From the NCBI GenBank assembly GCA_026874595.1, contig CM049306.1, positions 107,281,142-107,345,141 on the forward strand: DNA of 64,000 nucleotides, in the 5' to 3' direction. The stretch comes from Sipunculus nudus (Eukaryota > Annelida > Sipuncula > Golfingiida > Sipunculidae). The notes beneath the pieces were generated by a model, which made no database searches, was not told the origin of the DNA, and saw nothing but the letters and a program-made list of their open reading frames with translations. A program made the position numbers and the translations under genes. Positions 35,226-50,200 of this stretch are shown piece by piece. Each line of letters begins with the position of its first letter. The first letter of the stretch is position 1.

Positions 35226-38200
35226 TAAAAAGCAAACAGAGGCATATAACCTATATAAATGCTTGGTTATGACCGGACAAATATTGTGTGGTCTCGACAC
35301 CACAGATGTCAGTGCAACTATAACAGTTGAAAAGATCATCTACGCGTGTCGAGGGGTTACAGAGGTGTAAATCGATAAAACGCCCAACAATTAGACGGAG
35401 CCCTTGTACTTGCAGCAGGGGCGGATTAATGGGTTTGCTGACTGGGCTGCAGCTTTTGGGCCCCCCGATGTTTAGGGGAGTAAGGGGACCCCGAAAATAA
35501 ATGAATAAAAAGTGTGAAACTTCATTGCTAGATTGATATGCCGTGATGGTACGAACAACTGTTGAAACTTTGCACATCTACCACAGCTACTGTAGCAGGT
35601 TATATAAATCAATGGAAGTATGTGAAAATTATGTTTGTCCGAGTAATACTTTTGACATCACCAGTGCACTCGTCAGTGTTATATAAACGTTCGCCAGTAG
35701 AGATCCATTTATTGAGTCAGCATTTTGCAGATTTCTGTGTCAAACAGCATTCTATAAATCATACTAGAACAATGCGTATAATGAGCATTTTTTTGTCAGA
35801 TTATATTTTTTTAGAATTTCTAGGGCACTGGAAAAACGAACCACCTGCTCTCTGAAATGCGACAGAATTGACAGGCTTTCAGCAGGTGCTCGAAATGTAA
35901 TTAAATCACATTTATTGGTCATGTAGATTAACGCGAGACTGCAGAGACAGAACCAGACTGGGCAATATAAAATTTTGCCATGGCAACATAGAGGAAGGGG
36001 GAGGGAGGAATGGGCGGGTTGGTTCGCACGCAAATGAAATTTCTCAGTGGCTGATGAAAGGACAGCCGAGCTTGTTTGTTTGTCTCCCTACAGAATCCCA
36101 TGGCTGTGCTGTTTTGTGGCATCTGAAAAAAATGTCTGCTAATATTGATTAAACTGCTCAACAGATGCAATATGAAATATAATATAAGCAGTCAATTATT
36201 TGGCGGTTGGCATTTAACATGCCGTTTTCGGAATTCAACACAGACACTCGTTCCCAGTATTAAAACAGTATAAAGACAACATATGGACGTCAAACGGTCT
36301 TTTTTCGCCCAATTGACGTCCATATGTTGTGCTTATACTATTTTATTATTGGAAACGAGTGCCTGTGGCATTAAACCTGGTTCAGTTTCACGCATGTCGA
36401 GTGACATTGAATGCATTTGTCATCGGTCTCTGTGACGTTCTTTTCGGCATCGGCTATGTCTCCTATGTCATCGTAAATTCTATAAAATGTCTGCCATCGC
36501 ACACCGCAAAGTAATCTGTCGAATAAATCGCAATTATATCTTGAATTTATATAAATATACAAGACTATTTACTTGTGACCTTAATTGCCACTGTACCAGT
36601 TCCGCGTGAAATGGGGCATTATGGTCTGTTACTGCGATATATACATGTGTAACATGACTAATACTTGTACCAATCAGCGTATGTCAATGTGACATTGTAT
36701 TTGTAAAATGTATGTTTGATCTTTTCTCGTCACGTATAATTGATGAGTGTGTACAAGAGAAAGTAAGCCCAGTGCTCAGGATGGGCGTACGGTGAATATT
36801 AATCACACCAGACCTGGACCACCTGTACTGAGTCCACTGATTATCTGCTGCATTATTCCTGCGGCACACAGCACATAAAATCTATGGGGTCACATGTTGC
36901 ACATGACCAGTTAATGTGAAATTTTATAACAGTATTATGTAATTTTCCCAGATCTCATGCCCGCATATTACACCATAAATCAATTTAGGGTCCTCCGAGG
37001 TCTTACATTATTGAAGACGTTCTGTAGGCCAAATTGAATAATTTCATGGAGTGTTTGCTTTTTCACTTTCAGAGCACGTACTCCATAAATTGAGCAATAG
37101 TACAATAATAACCCGCAAGGGGCCGTGACCACCGGTAAATTGCGACTGATTCGTGTCTGTTCTCCAGTCATACTGTCTCGGGTCAACACTGATGATTGTA
37201 CATTAATTTCATCCACACATCCTTCATGGTTACGAGGACGCGGGGGAACGTCAGCTCCGTGTGAGATGACTCCGGGTTGTAGCTGACGACCAATCAGAGC
37301 TAGCAGACCTGGGCTAATAAAACACGGGAGCTCACGGTAATAAGACTGAGGTCCCGCTATCATTATCATATATAACAACTGTTCTAGACAGACTCCGGAA
37401 ACGTCTTTATCTTGACGTACATTCGAATTCTTCACGGAGGCCATGCAGTGATTGGCCATGTAATAACCGTGTTCTCTATAATTCTCTCTCCAGACATTAG
37501 GAATCGGTGCCTCGAAACAACATGAGAGGACCCGTAAAGACTCTCATAACAGGGACAGGTTCGTGACAATCGAGACCTGAATATACCAGGACATTATATA
37601 CACCAAAATATGGCGATGATGCTGGATGAAACACAACGAGTAGTTCCTTAACTAATAAGGGGGAATCTTGTAGAATGTCTTATCGTTTGAGAAATCCGGC
37701 GGGTGAATTCCATGTTAATTTCTATATTTCATAGAATGCGGGGTTGGTGGGTGTCTTATGCTACCGTTTGTAACTAACGGTTTAATTGTGAGCTATTTTC
37801 GGCGAATGAATTATGCAACAACATGTCAATCTTGGTCTGAAATCAATAATTAAGGTTCTTAGAAATCCTTAGAGTGAATTGCATGTGTGATTACTCTCGA
37901 TGAAAAAAGATTCAGCGGCGATCCAATTTGCAAAATGGAGATTACTGAAATCGCAATTAATTTTTGAGATAATCCGAAAAAGATTAAGCGGCGATCCAAT
38001 TTGCAATATGGAGATTACTGAAATTGCAATTAATTTGTGAGGTAATTTAGGCGATTGTCTTGTCAAACATTAAGGGACTCCATTTCCAAATTCACTGCAA
38101 TGAAATTACTAATGAATTCATAGACTGGGTGAAGGTGCTATGTTCAAAGGGCCACAGCAACTTTACAATGCAAATGCCATAGAATACGAAATAACATCAC

Positions 38201-41200
38201 AGGTCAGAGTCCGCGTTTATCGCATATCGACCTTTACCGGCCCGGAGTACTGTATATCAAAGTTTACATGCCGTCACGTGTAAATTTTGTTCCTACCGCA
38301 TTTAAAAATTTTAATTCATTCATTATTTTCAATTGTAATTTGCCGTTTGTATCAAATGGCGTATTAAATAAAGCTGAATGTCGATGGAAACGTCAATTAG
38401 CCTGGCTTTGCCGATGTCGACGAAATATCCATATTTGTTTGACAAGAATATAATACATGATCTATATATGTAATTGGTAAAGCCAGCTGACTGATGGTTG
38501 TTAAATATCGCTATGTGAGCGGGAGCTCTGCAGGTTCTCATTGTCATTCAGCCGCCACACAGGATAAACAGGATAGACAGAACATTTCCTGCAATAACTG
38601 CAGTTAGTTTACATTTAGATGTATGCATTATTAATATTGACAGATAAAAAACAAAATCAACGATGTTCCGACTGTTATAACCGGGTTTGGGAAGATTTCA
38701 TGGCATTGATTCCTGTAGAATTGATAATTGTGTGATACATAAATACATGGAAAAATTGACCAAGCCTTTATTAGAATAATATAATGATCTTGTATCTGTG
38801 TATCCTTTCATTTCAAGCCTTAATTTTAATGCTGTTGATTTTGTATTTGTGTATCCTTTCATTACAAGCTTTTGAGATGGTCATGTTTATAAATATAGCG
38901 CCAAACAACAAATTGCTTTATAAACTAGAAATATCAGTCGAAAACAAAAATGGATATATCTACTATGAACGAGTGATGGGGCTGAGGATATAGGGCATGG
39001 CTATGGATTAAGGCGAGAAATCTCAGTACATTGGAGGACCCCGTGCATGGACCAATGTTTAATGCACTCTTTGCATGTAAACCCTTAGACGGTTTACATA
39101 CATATTTAGTATTGATATATTTGTACAAGCTGAGAGAATAAATTTAACGAAATAACTAGAAAGGTCCGCTTTACCCAATCACATAAATGCCATTGTATAC
39201 AACAACATGGAAACGAGATCCCCTTTACATGTAATTCCCGGGAGTGCGTCTACTGAAGCTGATGGACCGTTGAACGACAGATAAATGTGGTGACCGAATT
39301 CTGCCTGACGGGCCGAAGGAGAAAGGACTCGCTATCAGAGCGGCGTAAAGTTCATGATTAGCCGGACCACCTAAGTTCATTACAATGACGCTCAAACACC
39401 ATCACTCTGCTTTATATAGGCCCCCCATCTATCAGTCCACAAATGGTCTCCACGTCCTCTAACAGGCAAACTTTGTGTACAGTCGAAAAAAAATTTTTTG
39501 GTTTGCAACAAATGTATCCCGGACGTATAGCCATGTAGTGTTTAAGGTAATGGACGTATCAGCTGAGGGTCTCCATTTCTGCCTCCGCCTGAACCTAAAA
39601 GCCAAATTGGTGCATTTCGAAACAACCTCAGAAATTAGAACTAATGTCCCGACGACAGCTTTCGACGTCTGTGTTATCGCTTACCCTTGTGCATAGAAAA
39701 AACCGAAATCTAGGGGGCTGGATAAAAACATCATGAATTGTTACTGTCATCCTCATTTTACAGACAGAGACACCTACAGGAGGTAGAAATATCCTGAAAA
39801 AAATCCAGTATTATCCCAAATTATTAGTATGTTCAGAACAAACACATACAATTCTTTTATAGCTAGGTTGTTATTTATGCTAATATTACAGGACTTGCGG
39901 GACATCAAGATTTCTGATTAATTCCATTTACACTTTCAATGACGACAGTATTAAAGTCGCCCTGGGTTGACAAAATATATCCAGTTGAGCTCGGATGATC
40001 GGGCATGTGCCCGCTTTTAACCTTGGCCGCCATATTCCCATGTTTCTAAAATACCATTAAGGCTTCGCTCTCACTGGCGACTTGTTGAAACCTTATAACA
40101 AACTCGTCAAGTAAACATATATATCGGAAACATGACCGATGTACAAATGGGCGGCGTTAAGGCTGATATTTCAAAGGACCGCTGCAGTATACAGTAACAT
40201 GACTAGAGGGGGGCATTGCCTGAATCATTAATTGGAAAGCTGTTTGAAGTGTAAAGTGTTAGATTTTTGTACGAGATTGCCGTACAGGTAGACAGGAAAC
40301 AAGGTATATGTATACCTGATACACAATGATATAGGCACTGAGTGAGATTTAGAGTCATATCCCTATGGACAACAAGGGGAAATTTATATCTCACACGCTT
40401 TCACTGCTTGTACTTGTATAGATACTTGTATATTATCTCCGAATTATATATTTTTGGCGTAATACTAGTTTATAGAATGAACGGTAATCCGAATAAACGG
40501 ATGTTGTATGGCTGCAGATAACAGAGTCGTATGGAGTAAAACGTGTAGATCTTTTCCTTTACCAAAATATGTTTTCTTTACCAAAGATTGGGAAAAATAT
40601 GCCAAACCAAAGGACAGAGTCTGACGACGCAGTTGCAGGCATTACGCAGGGGAAGGTTACATCCAATCTTTCTTGTTTACGTTTCGGCTCTAACACTTGT
40701 TCCATTATAAGAAAGTGGTATCAGCTGCTGAACAATAAGAAAAGACACATGCAGGTTGGCAAAAAATTAGAGCACAGAATTCAACCTATTGTATTATAAA
40801 CTAGCAGATTTAACAGTTCCTCCCAGTTAAGGAAGCTCGAGGCCCAGTTTTATCACATGACGATAACACAGGTTAAGCCCCGGGAGCCATCCTGATTTCT
40901 AGGAATAAAGTGACACTCCTTCTAATACTAGTATCAGTAAGGATTTGATATTAGCTGCAAAACACTCAGGTAATAAAAATAAAAAAAACTGTTAGCCCTT
41001 TGATTCTCGCCAGACCTAGTTGTCTCTTTCCTCAAAGCTAATCTGTGATATAGGACGCCCTGCGGGTGTACCTTTATTTATGAAATGTCTGTTTTTCTAA
41101 AGCAGTACACCAGAGTCGAAGCAGTAGATATAATGTGCTTTTCTAGATTTCAAACCTAACCATTCATCACTTGGTTGCTCGAGCCCTTTTAACCTATTGC

Positions 41201-44200
41201 TCTTCAATATTTTCTGTTTTCTTGTTCAACAAAACCCTGCAAGGTCATGTTGGTATGTTTAATGTAAATTCATTTTTGACTGAATACAGTTGTCTATCAT
41301 ATATGCAAGTGATTAGGTTGTACCGATCGTTGTACCAATCAGATAAGTTAAAATCATAGTATAAATGCTTTTCAGTATATATCGTTATACGCATATAAAA
41401 AACCAATACATTTCATAAAATGCGCTTCGCTACCAGTTAGTTATTGTTTTTCTTTGGTTAGACTGAAGTATTTAATGTTAAACACACAGCATTTCATTTT
41501 TTTCTGAATAATTCGCATGAAATTAGTTGCAAATAAAATTTACCGCGATAAATGTCACGTAGCCAGCAGAATATAGCAATGTCATATAGTGTAAAATTCA
41601 CAAAGCGATAACAGTGTAGCTAATTTTAATCAGTCTGTAATTTATTGTGACTGGATCTTGGCCGTGGCTATAAATAAAGGGATTTCTGATGCATGACATT
41701 AGCTGAACTGCATGGTGTACATATACCTATAACCCCGTTATTTAAATACTCTACAAAATATGAATAGTTAGAATAAAAAAAAAAAGATCGTTAATATTCA
41801 TTTTGAGCGATTCCTAACCATGGTAACTGAAAGCACATTTGTTTATAAAAAATTTCAGTTGGAAAAGTTTTTTTTTATTGGATTTCAAGAATTTTTGCAT
41901 TGATGCATCGAACGCAGGTGAAATTTTGCAGTTAATCTAAGTTCTCTCGATTCACAAATATAAAGGCTCATGTTGGCATGCTTCATTGATATACCGGATC
42001 GATCCCGTAATCGATGTCCCTGACAGGAATCTATACAAAAAATTACATTACTAGTCGAATACACACGTTAATAACATTTAATCTTTACCGTATGAAATTA
42101 TTTTCTAAGGTACAATTTCCCATAACAATTTATAAAGGTGTTAAGGTTTTTGTTTACCTAACTGTTAATTCTTGCTGCATATTCAGACAATCTGCGATAA
42201 GCAAAAGTCGTATTTCCCCTATTAACGCTCAGCCGCGACCCCGTTTGCTAATCGACGGAGTTTTAAATTGTTTTGGATAAAAAAAAAAGTTATGTCAAAG
42301 TTGTATTGATAATTGGCCTTTGGAAGTTGGCCACACGTCATTCACATAAAAAGTTCTCATGATTCAGTCAGTCCCAATACTGATTTTGGGATCTTTGTCA
42401 ATAGTTTATTTGTTGAATCGCATTCCCACGCAGAACAAGCTTCAATTCTTAGTTATCCTAGTTTGGTAGGCTGCCCCACTTCCTAGAAATAACTTTATAC
42501 CTTGATCAAGGAAACCTTAATGCCAAATCAAGGGTGAAACTATTTGTATTCTGTTCACCAAGCTACAAATTGCTCAACACTTCACGCTGTAGATTCCATT
42601 TAGATATTCTGATCTGATGACATTGGTAAAACATTTTCTTGGGCGGACGAGAGTGTCATATTTCTGAGAGAAGAAAGAAGTAGACCTGGATGTAATATCG
42701 AGCATCATCCATCACCTGAAAGTGGTATCTGCATCAGGAGCCGAGGTATCTGCCGGTGGAGAAACAGGAAAATCCCATTTGTGCCGAGCCTGTGTACCAC
42801 GTGACTTTTCTCAAGCTGCCAGACTGCCTTTAAGTCCGTGTTCCTTACAGTTATTAGCGGTAGATGGTTGATGGGCGCTTTCGACAGAACGAACAAAAAC
42901 CGCTGAGACTGGGAACAGCATGAGAACGAGGCAGAAGGCCCTATGATAATTCTAAAATATCGGCTCATGCTCGACATGATACGGCCAGAACTAGCGGCTT
43001 ATTGTCGCAGGTTGATTAGACTCCGCCGTATGGCCTTTGATGCTTTTTAATGCTTTTTGCTGCGGACTGTTTTGTGGACACGTTAATGGTCTGTAAGTGG
43101 AGCAGGACGGACGGGTCATCATCCAGACCAAGGTCAGCGTTGTGCAGGAATACAAAATCACTCGTTTTTTAAGTCTCTGTTTTTTAGGATTAATAAAAAT
43201 AATGCTATTTAGTCTTTTTAAGTAGCACCTTTTTTGTTTCTCCTTTTTTTCTGTAAAAGATTCCAAAATAGACTATTTCTCTCCTGTAACAGCCCAGTTA
43301 GAAAAATTGGGCACTTCACTATTTTTGTGCAGTATGTGTCACTATATGTTGAAAAGGCCCTTATCTGCCTGCAGGGGATGAGCACATGGATATTTATAAC
43401 TTTGGGGCTATATATAAATACATGGTATGTGAACCACATCTTTATGCAGTCTGTAATTAAAAAAAAAATGGGAATTTTCGCTTCTCTTTTGTTATCCGTG
43501 GCTCTGTTTTTCGGTCATTTACCTGTCAGGCCTGTAATGAGCCTTTATGATGACCTTTAAAAGCATGTCCTTGTGTGCGACTGACAACATCTAATTTGAC
43601 AGCTTGATATGTTTATGTAATGTGTCCTAACATACGTTCTTACATCTAAGGTAAAACGGCAGTAGTAGTATGTGACGCCAGAAACGTGAAAACAGGAGAC
43701 ACGGTATATAGGTCGTGACACAGATTGTTGCAGCGACCAACAATTATTTATTCCATTAATGGGAGCTATGTTATTAAGCAAATCCAAACCAGTTATTGTC
43801 CTTTAAACGAATAGGGTATATTCTATATAACCTTACATCTATGTTGCAGCTTCCAAATTTACAGAACATCTTTTATAAAAGTCATACCACTGATTTTCGC
43901 CAGAAAACATGTTTTATTGACAACATTTAATCAAATTTGATTAGAAATTTAATTACAGCCCTAAAAAAATCTGCATTTTAATAATAAAAAACGTGTTAAG
44001 ATTTTACTAAAATTTTCATTAAATGCAGTTGATATGAATTTGAAGATATGCCCAGTAATATGTGAAAGAGCTATTATGCATGTTGGTAAAAGGAAGATTT
44101 TAAATGAGCAATATAACACCAAGACCTTTTAGAAAACACTGGCAAATAGAGAAAATGTGGTAAAATATTACTGAAGATGGAACTTTAGATATAAATTTGG

Positions 44201-47200
44201 GACAAAACAGGAATTAAGGAAGGTGTATGTTTTGCCATGAAGCACATGTACAACAAGGGCTTAAGTGCGGGACTACTACTATATAGCTTTTTTTACAATA
44301 AATGTTCTACAATGTGTGATTTCACCATGGTCAACGTGCATGATTAAATTCGTACGAACTTGTTTGTCATGGAGTACAATGTGTTACGACTGATACACAT
44401 GCTAACTTTAATTTAGATGCACCGGGCTGCCTTTGTGTTGCCGTTTATTTTATTTATAGCCAAATTAATGCGTTTCTTTTCTTTGTTTTGTCACGTGACC
44501 TAGTTACTCCTGTAAGGTTATCAGGATTGTCTATAGTGCTCAACCCGATGACGGGACTCTGATAACAAAGCAACTTCTAAGTCCTCCTGATATGTTCTAA
44601 ATATAGTAATATTATAAAATCTATACAACGCACAGTAACTCACGTTTTATGGTTAAACGCATGCGCAAAATACATGAATAATAGAGCGTCGTGCATTTAC
44701 AAGCGTCATGTACAAACGGATCGTTTAAAGAAAAACCATGATGGTTGGTTGAAAGAATATGGAAGTTGAAAGAAAATATATTCAATAATACAGTGACGTC
44801 ACGCCTAACGAAAGAATGTAGTTTAAGTGAACGAAAAAGGCATTGAGTGTTTTTAATTATATCAAGTTCTCCCAAATCCTTATGAATGATCTGTTAACTC
44901 ATGGAGCTATAGATGTGCACAGCTTAAAATGAGCTATTAGGTTGATCTGCCACCCTACCCCGATGTCTCCTGGAACACAATCTAACTTTGGATGGCAAGT
45001 TGCCGCTAGTATTTGCCAAGTGTACAGTAAAAACAAATTTTTCCTAGTTTATATACCGATGGGTCGTTTTTGCTGTATTATTAAATTTTCCTGTTACCTT
45101 CGTACATGTGGAAGTCGGTATAAAAATTGAACTGTAGCCTAGAGTGCGGTCGATCGACACGTGATGTCAGACATGCCGTTTGTCACTATGGGAGAGACTT
45201 TTGTTGAAGAATACTGATGAGCAGGATGACAGTATTAACACAAGGGCACCCATATTGTGACCTGGGTCGTCATGGTTATAACAAGGAACTTACATGTTAC
45301 AAGTTCACCTTGTCACCTCAGGCTGTCAACATTCAATGTCACATCACGGAGCATAAAGGTGATTCAATCATTTAATCTGTAAATAAACAAAGCGACCATA
45401 TGCAATTCAGAGGCCGATTCAAACGTGTGGCGCTTGACGTTATTTAAAAAAGGGCCATGGCCTCAAGAGGCCAATGATAAATGAGCTGACCTACTAACGA
45501 TTGTATTTAACATGGAATGATCTAAAGTATCTAAATATAGTTCAATATGTCAAATGAGTAACATCGACTAGATAGTTATGGAACACACACTAACAATCAC
45601 CATTTTTGTTTTAAGGAGTCACATTTTGCCATAACTTTCTCAGGTAAACAAAAAAATTATAATATATCGTCTAGTCCGACGTCCTGCCACTTTGTGCAAA
45701 AAGCTTGCAAAATGTCTCAGGTGTTCCATTATCACATGACATGCAGGACACTTCCCAGAATAACCATTTCATGATGATTTTCGTAATTTCTGACTCATTG
45801 GTTTCCGTCCAAACTTGATGAAGCCGTCGTGTGGCAGGTGCAGCCCCGTGAGTGGCCGGGCGGAGGCAGTGATATGGAGAGGCCATCATTATCTGGCGAG
45901 CGTGCCACCATCCACAGTCTGCCGCGCCATTATCATTTACCTTATAGCTAGTTTGGCTGACTGACTGTCACAGATAAGGCCTCCCGATACATCCCACCTG
46001 TTTGAAACTCTCCAACTCATTATGTGATGAAAACATACATATGTCTCTGGTGTCCTGACCAGCCACAGACAAAATAAATCCGGCCATCCTCCACTCATCA
46101 GGCGAGGGGGATACGAAATGCTGCTCTGTCACCTCTAGTGATGTCTGGACTGTACACTTACATCCCAGTGCGGTATTATGAACGATGTTATCTCAAACAT
46201 CAGATCCGGTCCCCAGGTAAAAGAAATATATAAATGTAGAGATTTATATGCTGTGTACCATATACAAATTCTATATAGTTTACACATATTCCCTGAACGT
46301 TTTATCAAGGAGCTTTTTCCTGCTTCGAATGCAACCAGCTGTTCATCACATGCAGTGCATGTCTAATATCCAAGTCTGAGGACGCATGTATTTACTGTGA
46401 CATATCTATATATATATTGTTACATGTAACTGTTTGTTGTGCTAGGCATTCTGATTCGTGTTGAGCGCAAACCCTGTGCGCTGCTATGGGAACCGCACTT
46501 GCTGAAGTCTCGCGGAGTGTAAAGACGGCGGATTCAGTGTAGTCTAGATATAACGGGTCTGTTCATGCGCTATGGGCGCATGTGTATTATTGTGTTTGGA
46601 AGTTTCGTGAATGTGGAAGATTATGGGTTTCGGGGAGAAAAACTATAAATAGAGACTGTGTTTAGAGCCGACAGAGAGAAAAATACCAGCAGATACGGAG
46701 GAGTGTTACTCTCTCGTCAGTTTTGGGACCTTTGTGATAATTGCAGAACTTACAGATATTCTACGGATTTTTACAGGCTCAATACGGATTGTCCTTAGTT
46801 TGCATTAGGGATTAAAACAAGAACTTCTTTTTTCCATTACAGCAAATTGTTATCGCGATTAAATCGGATTATTCTCTGAGAAGAAATTTATTTGAACTGT
46901 TTACGTGGATCACTTATGATAAAGGACTCTTGTTGAGCTGTGACAGTGGTGGTATCCAGAAATCAAAGCCTAGGATCCGGACACTCTGGCGATGTACATT
47001 TTTATTATTGTTATACTTAGTAATTTATTTCTTTTAGTGTATGTTAATCTTAGGATTGTTCTAAGAATAAATAATAATTATTTGAAAAAAAAAAAACACA
47101 GACTTCTTTATTCATTCTCCTAGACATTTCTCGCTGCCTAGTTTTGCTGAATCTGATTTTTTTTATCTCCGTAACAAAATTTATGCTCGTCACGATTACG

Positions 47201-47226
47201 TGATCTGATTTAATTAGGTTCCGTTA

Positions 47227-47282
<56 letters not shown>

Positions 47283-50200
47283 GATGGTGTTCGAGGACCA
47301 AGAAGAATTCTTTAACAATAAAGCGTAACAGCTGAGAGTAAACTCAATGTAACATTCCCGAGACATCAATGCCCTGTTAAAAATGTTGAGATATTGAGGG
47401 TTACAAAAATTAATCACTTGGAGATTATGGACATATAAGCGTGCAAAATGAACAAGATGCGAAAAAAGTATTGTATTTTTACAATCAGAAACTTGCCTGA
47501 CGTGCCGCGCTTCATGCATCCATTTCCTGACCTGCATACGGTGTGAGCAATATATCTATGCGCGTGGCTGAATAGTTTAAACTGGTAATCCACTGCCTAT
47601 ACACTTGATTTCTGTATCAAACAGGGTTAATAAAAAGAAAAATATAATGGCTTATAACGTTGACAGGCCAATGTTGATAGATGAGAGCCAATTAAAGTAA
47701 TCTGCACAGACGCGGCTGATGTACTGTAGGCTGGTACGTCACGTACTGGTCATTAAGTATTATTTGTTGCTCTGTCAGGAGAATGTGAGCGTTTTATTAT
47801 CAGCATATATCATACCCAGGGTCAAAGGTCAGGGCGACACTCTTATTTAATGATTTGAATACAATAATTACGGCCATGCCATGTTCCACGAAAATTATAA
47901 TCCATGGCAACAGATCTAGACTAGACTGTCCAATTTAAGGTTTCTTCTTCAAACCCTTTAAAGTACTGCATGCTTCACAAATTACCTGTAAAGCCATGCA
48001 TGACCAGTTTCATGAAGATTATTTGAGACTTGCCTCTTCTTGCCTTGTTATGAGCATTAGACCCTAGACCATCCGAACAGTAGAGAGAGAGAGAAAAAAA
48101 ATACTCGTATAAATACGGGTCCGTGTGGCTCGTCTGAAATCCTTAATCGAGTGGTAGATCATGGATATATGATTATTTTTATCCGGATGTGTACAACCAG
48201 AAGAGTATAATAAACAAGAGTATCATGAACCACGTACCGAAATACGGACGTGTTTCAGGTAATTTATTTATTACTTGTCACTTGTCACAAATGGTACTTA
48301 TCATTTATTCAAGTTCTCAGGGGGCCGGGGGGGGGGGGGGGCTTGTTTCTTTGCCGTCAGATGATTACATAGAGTTTACAGATCTATTTTAAGGAGTCAG
48401 AGCGGCAGGTGTCAAGAAAATCCATACATACATGACCGGGAAACAAACTCTTTAACTGGTTGTGATTGATTCCATAGAATGAGCACATAAGTCACTCTTT
48501 CAGTCTTCATACCCACGTCAAACTGTCATTTCCCCGCGTATATTATTTGTTTCAGAGACATTTGAATATCACATTTACAGTTTATACCCAGCGCAGATGA
48601 GGTAATCGTGTGATTTTGTGACTTGGGGGAAAGTTAATGGACGGCATTTATTAGCTCTGGGTACCAGTCAATAAACAGTCCGGCTACAAATACTTCCAGA
48701 GGGACCGGCTTCAGAGGGTAGAGCACAGGACTCAAAGCCGGGAGATCGTGAGTTCGAATCTCAGCCGAGGTGGTCAGATTTTTATTGTTAGACCCCACCG
48801 AGGTTGATCGCTCTCCAGACTTAATGGGAGGGCCATGCTAACTTCTGTGTTTCACTCAAAATGGAGCTTGCCTTTCGGGGGTTCATCGTCCGTATGCCCC
48901 AGCAATTTCACGCAAAGGTCCCGCAGGTGCAGTAGCCACCGGGATTGGTTAAAACCATGAAATAAAATGAGAAGAAGCATGTGCTGTTGCTCTGTCACGT
49001 AGTCCGAAACCAGAATTAAATTATGTAGATGTACATACTTAGTTAAGCTATGATTACATAGAAATGGAGGCGATTACCTCCAAAAATGGCAAAAAAAAAA
49101 AATTTTCTGAAGGGGGGGGGGGAGAGGGAGGGGCTTTTCTTTATTAGCATATTTTTCCTTTACAACCAGAAAAATTTCTTTTTTTTTATTTAAAAAATTA
49201 CTGAAACTGCACAGAGGTGGAGAAATATTTAAAACGTCTTTCTTAGTTGTTACAGACATCTTATTGTGAAAGAAGAATACAATTAAACCATTAGATCAGG
49301 CGGAAGAACGGCTCGCAATTTTTTTGGAGCCACTTCTGTAACTGGTATTAAACTACCGCCTACGTCACATGCCCTCGGGGTCCATCAGTGAACGTGAAGG
49401 CCTGTTATTTATGTTTTTGTGGCGGGAGAAGGAGCAGACCAGTCTTCACACATGCAGCGTTTGGTCGACCGATTTCTCAGTTTGTAAATTCTCATTATTA
49501 GAAGGGAAAAACGAAACACGGCATGCTGTTAGGAGGCAATAAATATCCAGGAGCACATACTCAAATAATATTGATTTGAATATAACGATCACCCAACTGC
49601 CGACACCAGGGGTCCCACAAAAATACAGCAGACCCAACACAACAGAGGACTGGTTACAAGCCTGATTAATAATGTATGATTATGGATACAGTCACGAGGT
49701 GGTCTAGTTACCAGCTGGACTTTCAATCAGAGGAGAGTTTGGCGTCGGGGATTGAAGTTTGGGAATATAAGCGTGTGGAATACTCATTCGTGAGAGACAT
49801 GGAACTTAACAACATGAAACGTCGAATCCATTCTGCGCACGCCCTGTTTAGATTGTCTGCAAAAGTCATAAAAAGACATGCCTGCCAGAATTTATTCTCA
49901 TTTTTTATTGTTTAACTTAAATAAATCATGCATGGAGGTCAGTTTAGAAAAAAAGAAACAACCGGGAGTACGTTGAATGACCGAGTGATAGGCCGTACGT
50001 GGAGACGGACCAGCAATATAACCTGCATTTTGTATTATTCATCGCGACGCTTGGCGGTCAGACCCGATATTTTATACTTTTATGAAGGGGGCTCCGGTGT
50101 CTAATATCACAGAATTGATTCTGTGCATATTCAAATATTAGATGTTTATGCCATCTCCTATCTCCTATATCAACACTCTTAGTATGACAAATGATTACTG

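Larger units (their letters stand above)
36370..46417. other. USP intron 1, 10-kb stretch without recognised gene
   Basis: No splice-bounded family exon was recognised on either strand. It contains a two-copy tandem duplication at 37895-38046 and a 159-codon minus-strand open frame (37459-36980), listed separately. Confidence 0.5.

Noticed and set aside
35415-35500. CAGGGGCGGATTAATGGG...GGGCCCCCC as a hAT-like transposon end
   Set aside because: Only one end was seen; no inverted partner or 8-bp duplication could be found nearby.
48698-48770. Functional tRNA gene
   Set aside because: The A and B boxes are present but the acceptor stem does not pair, and the sequence continues into a SINE body.
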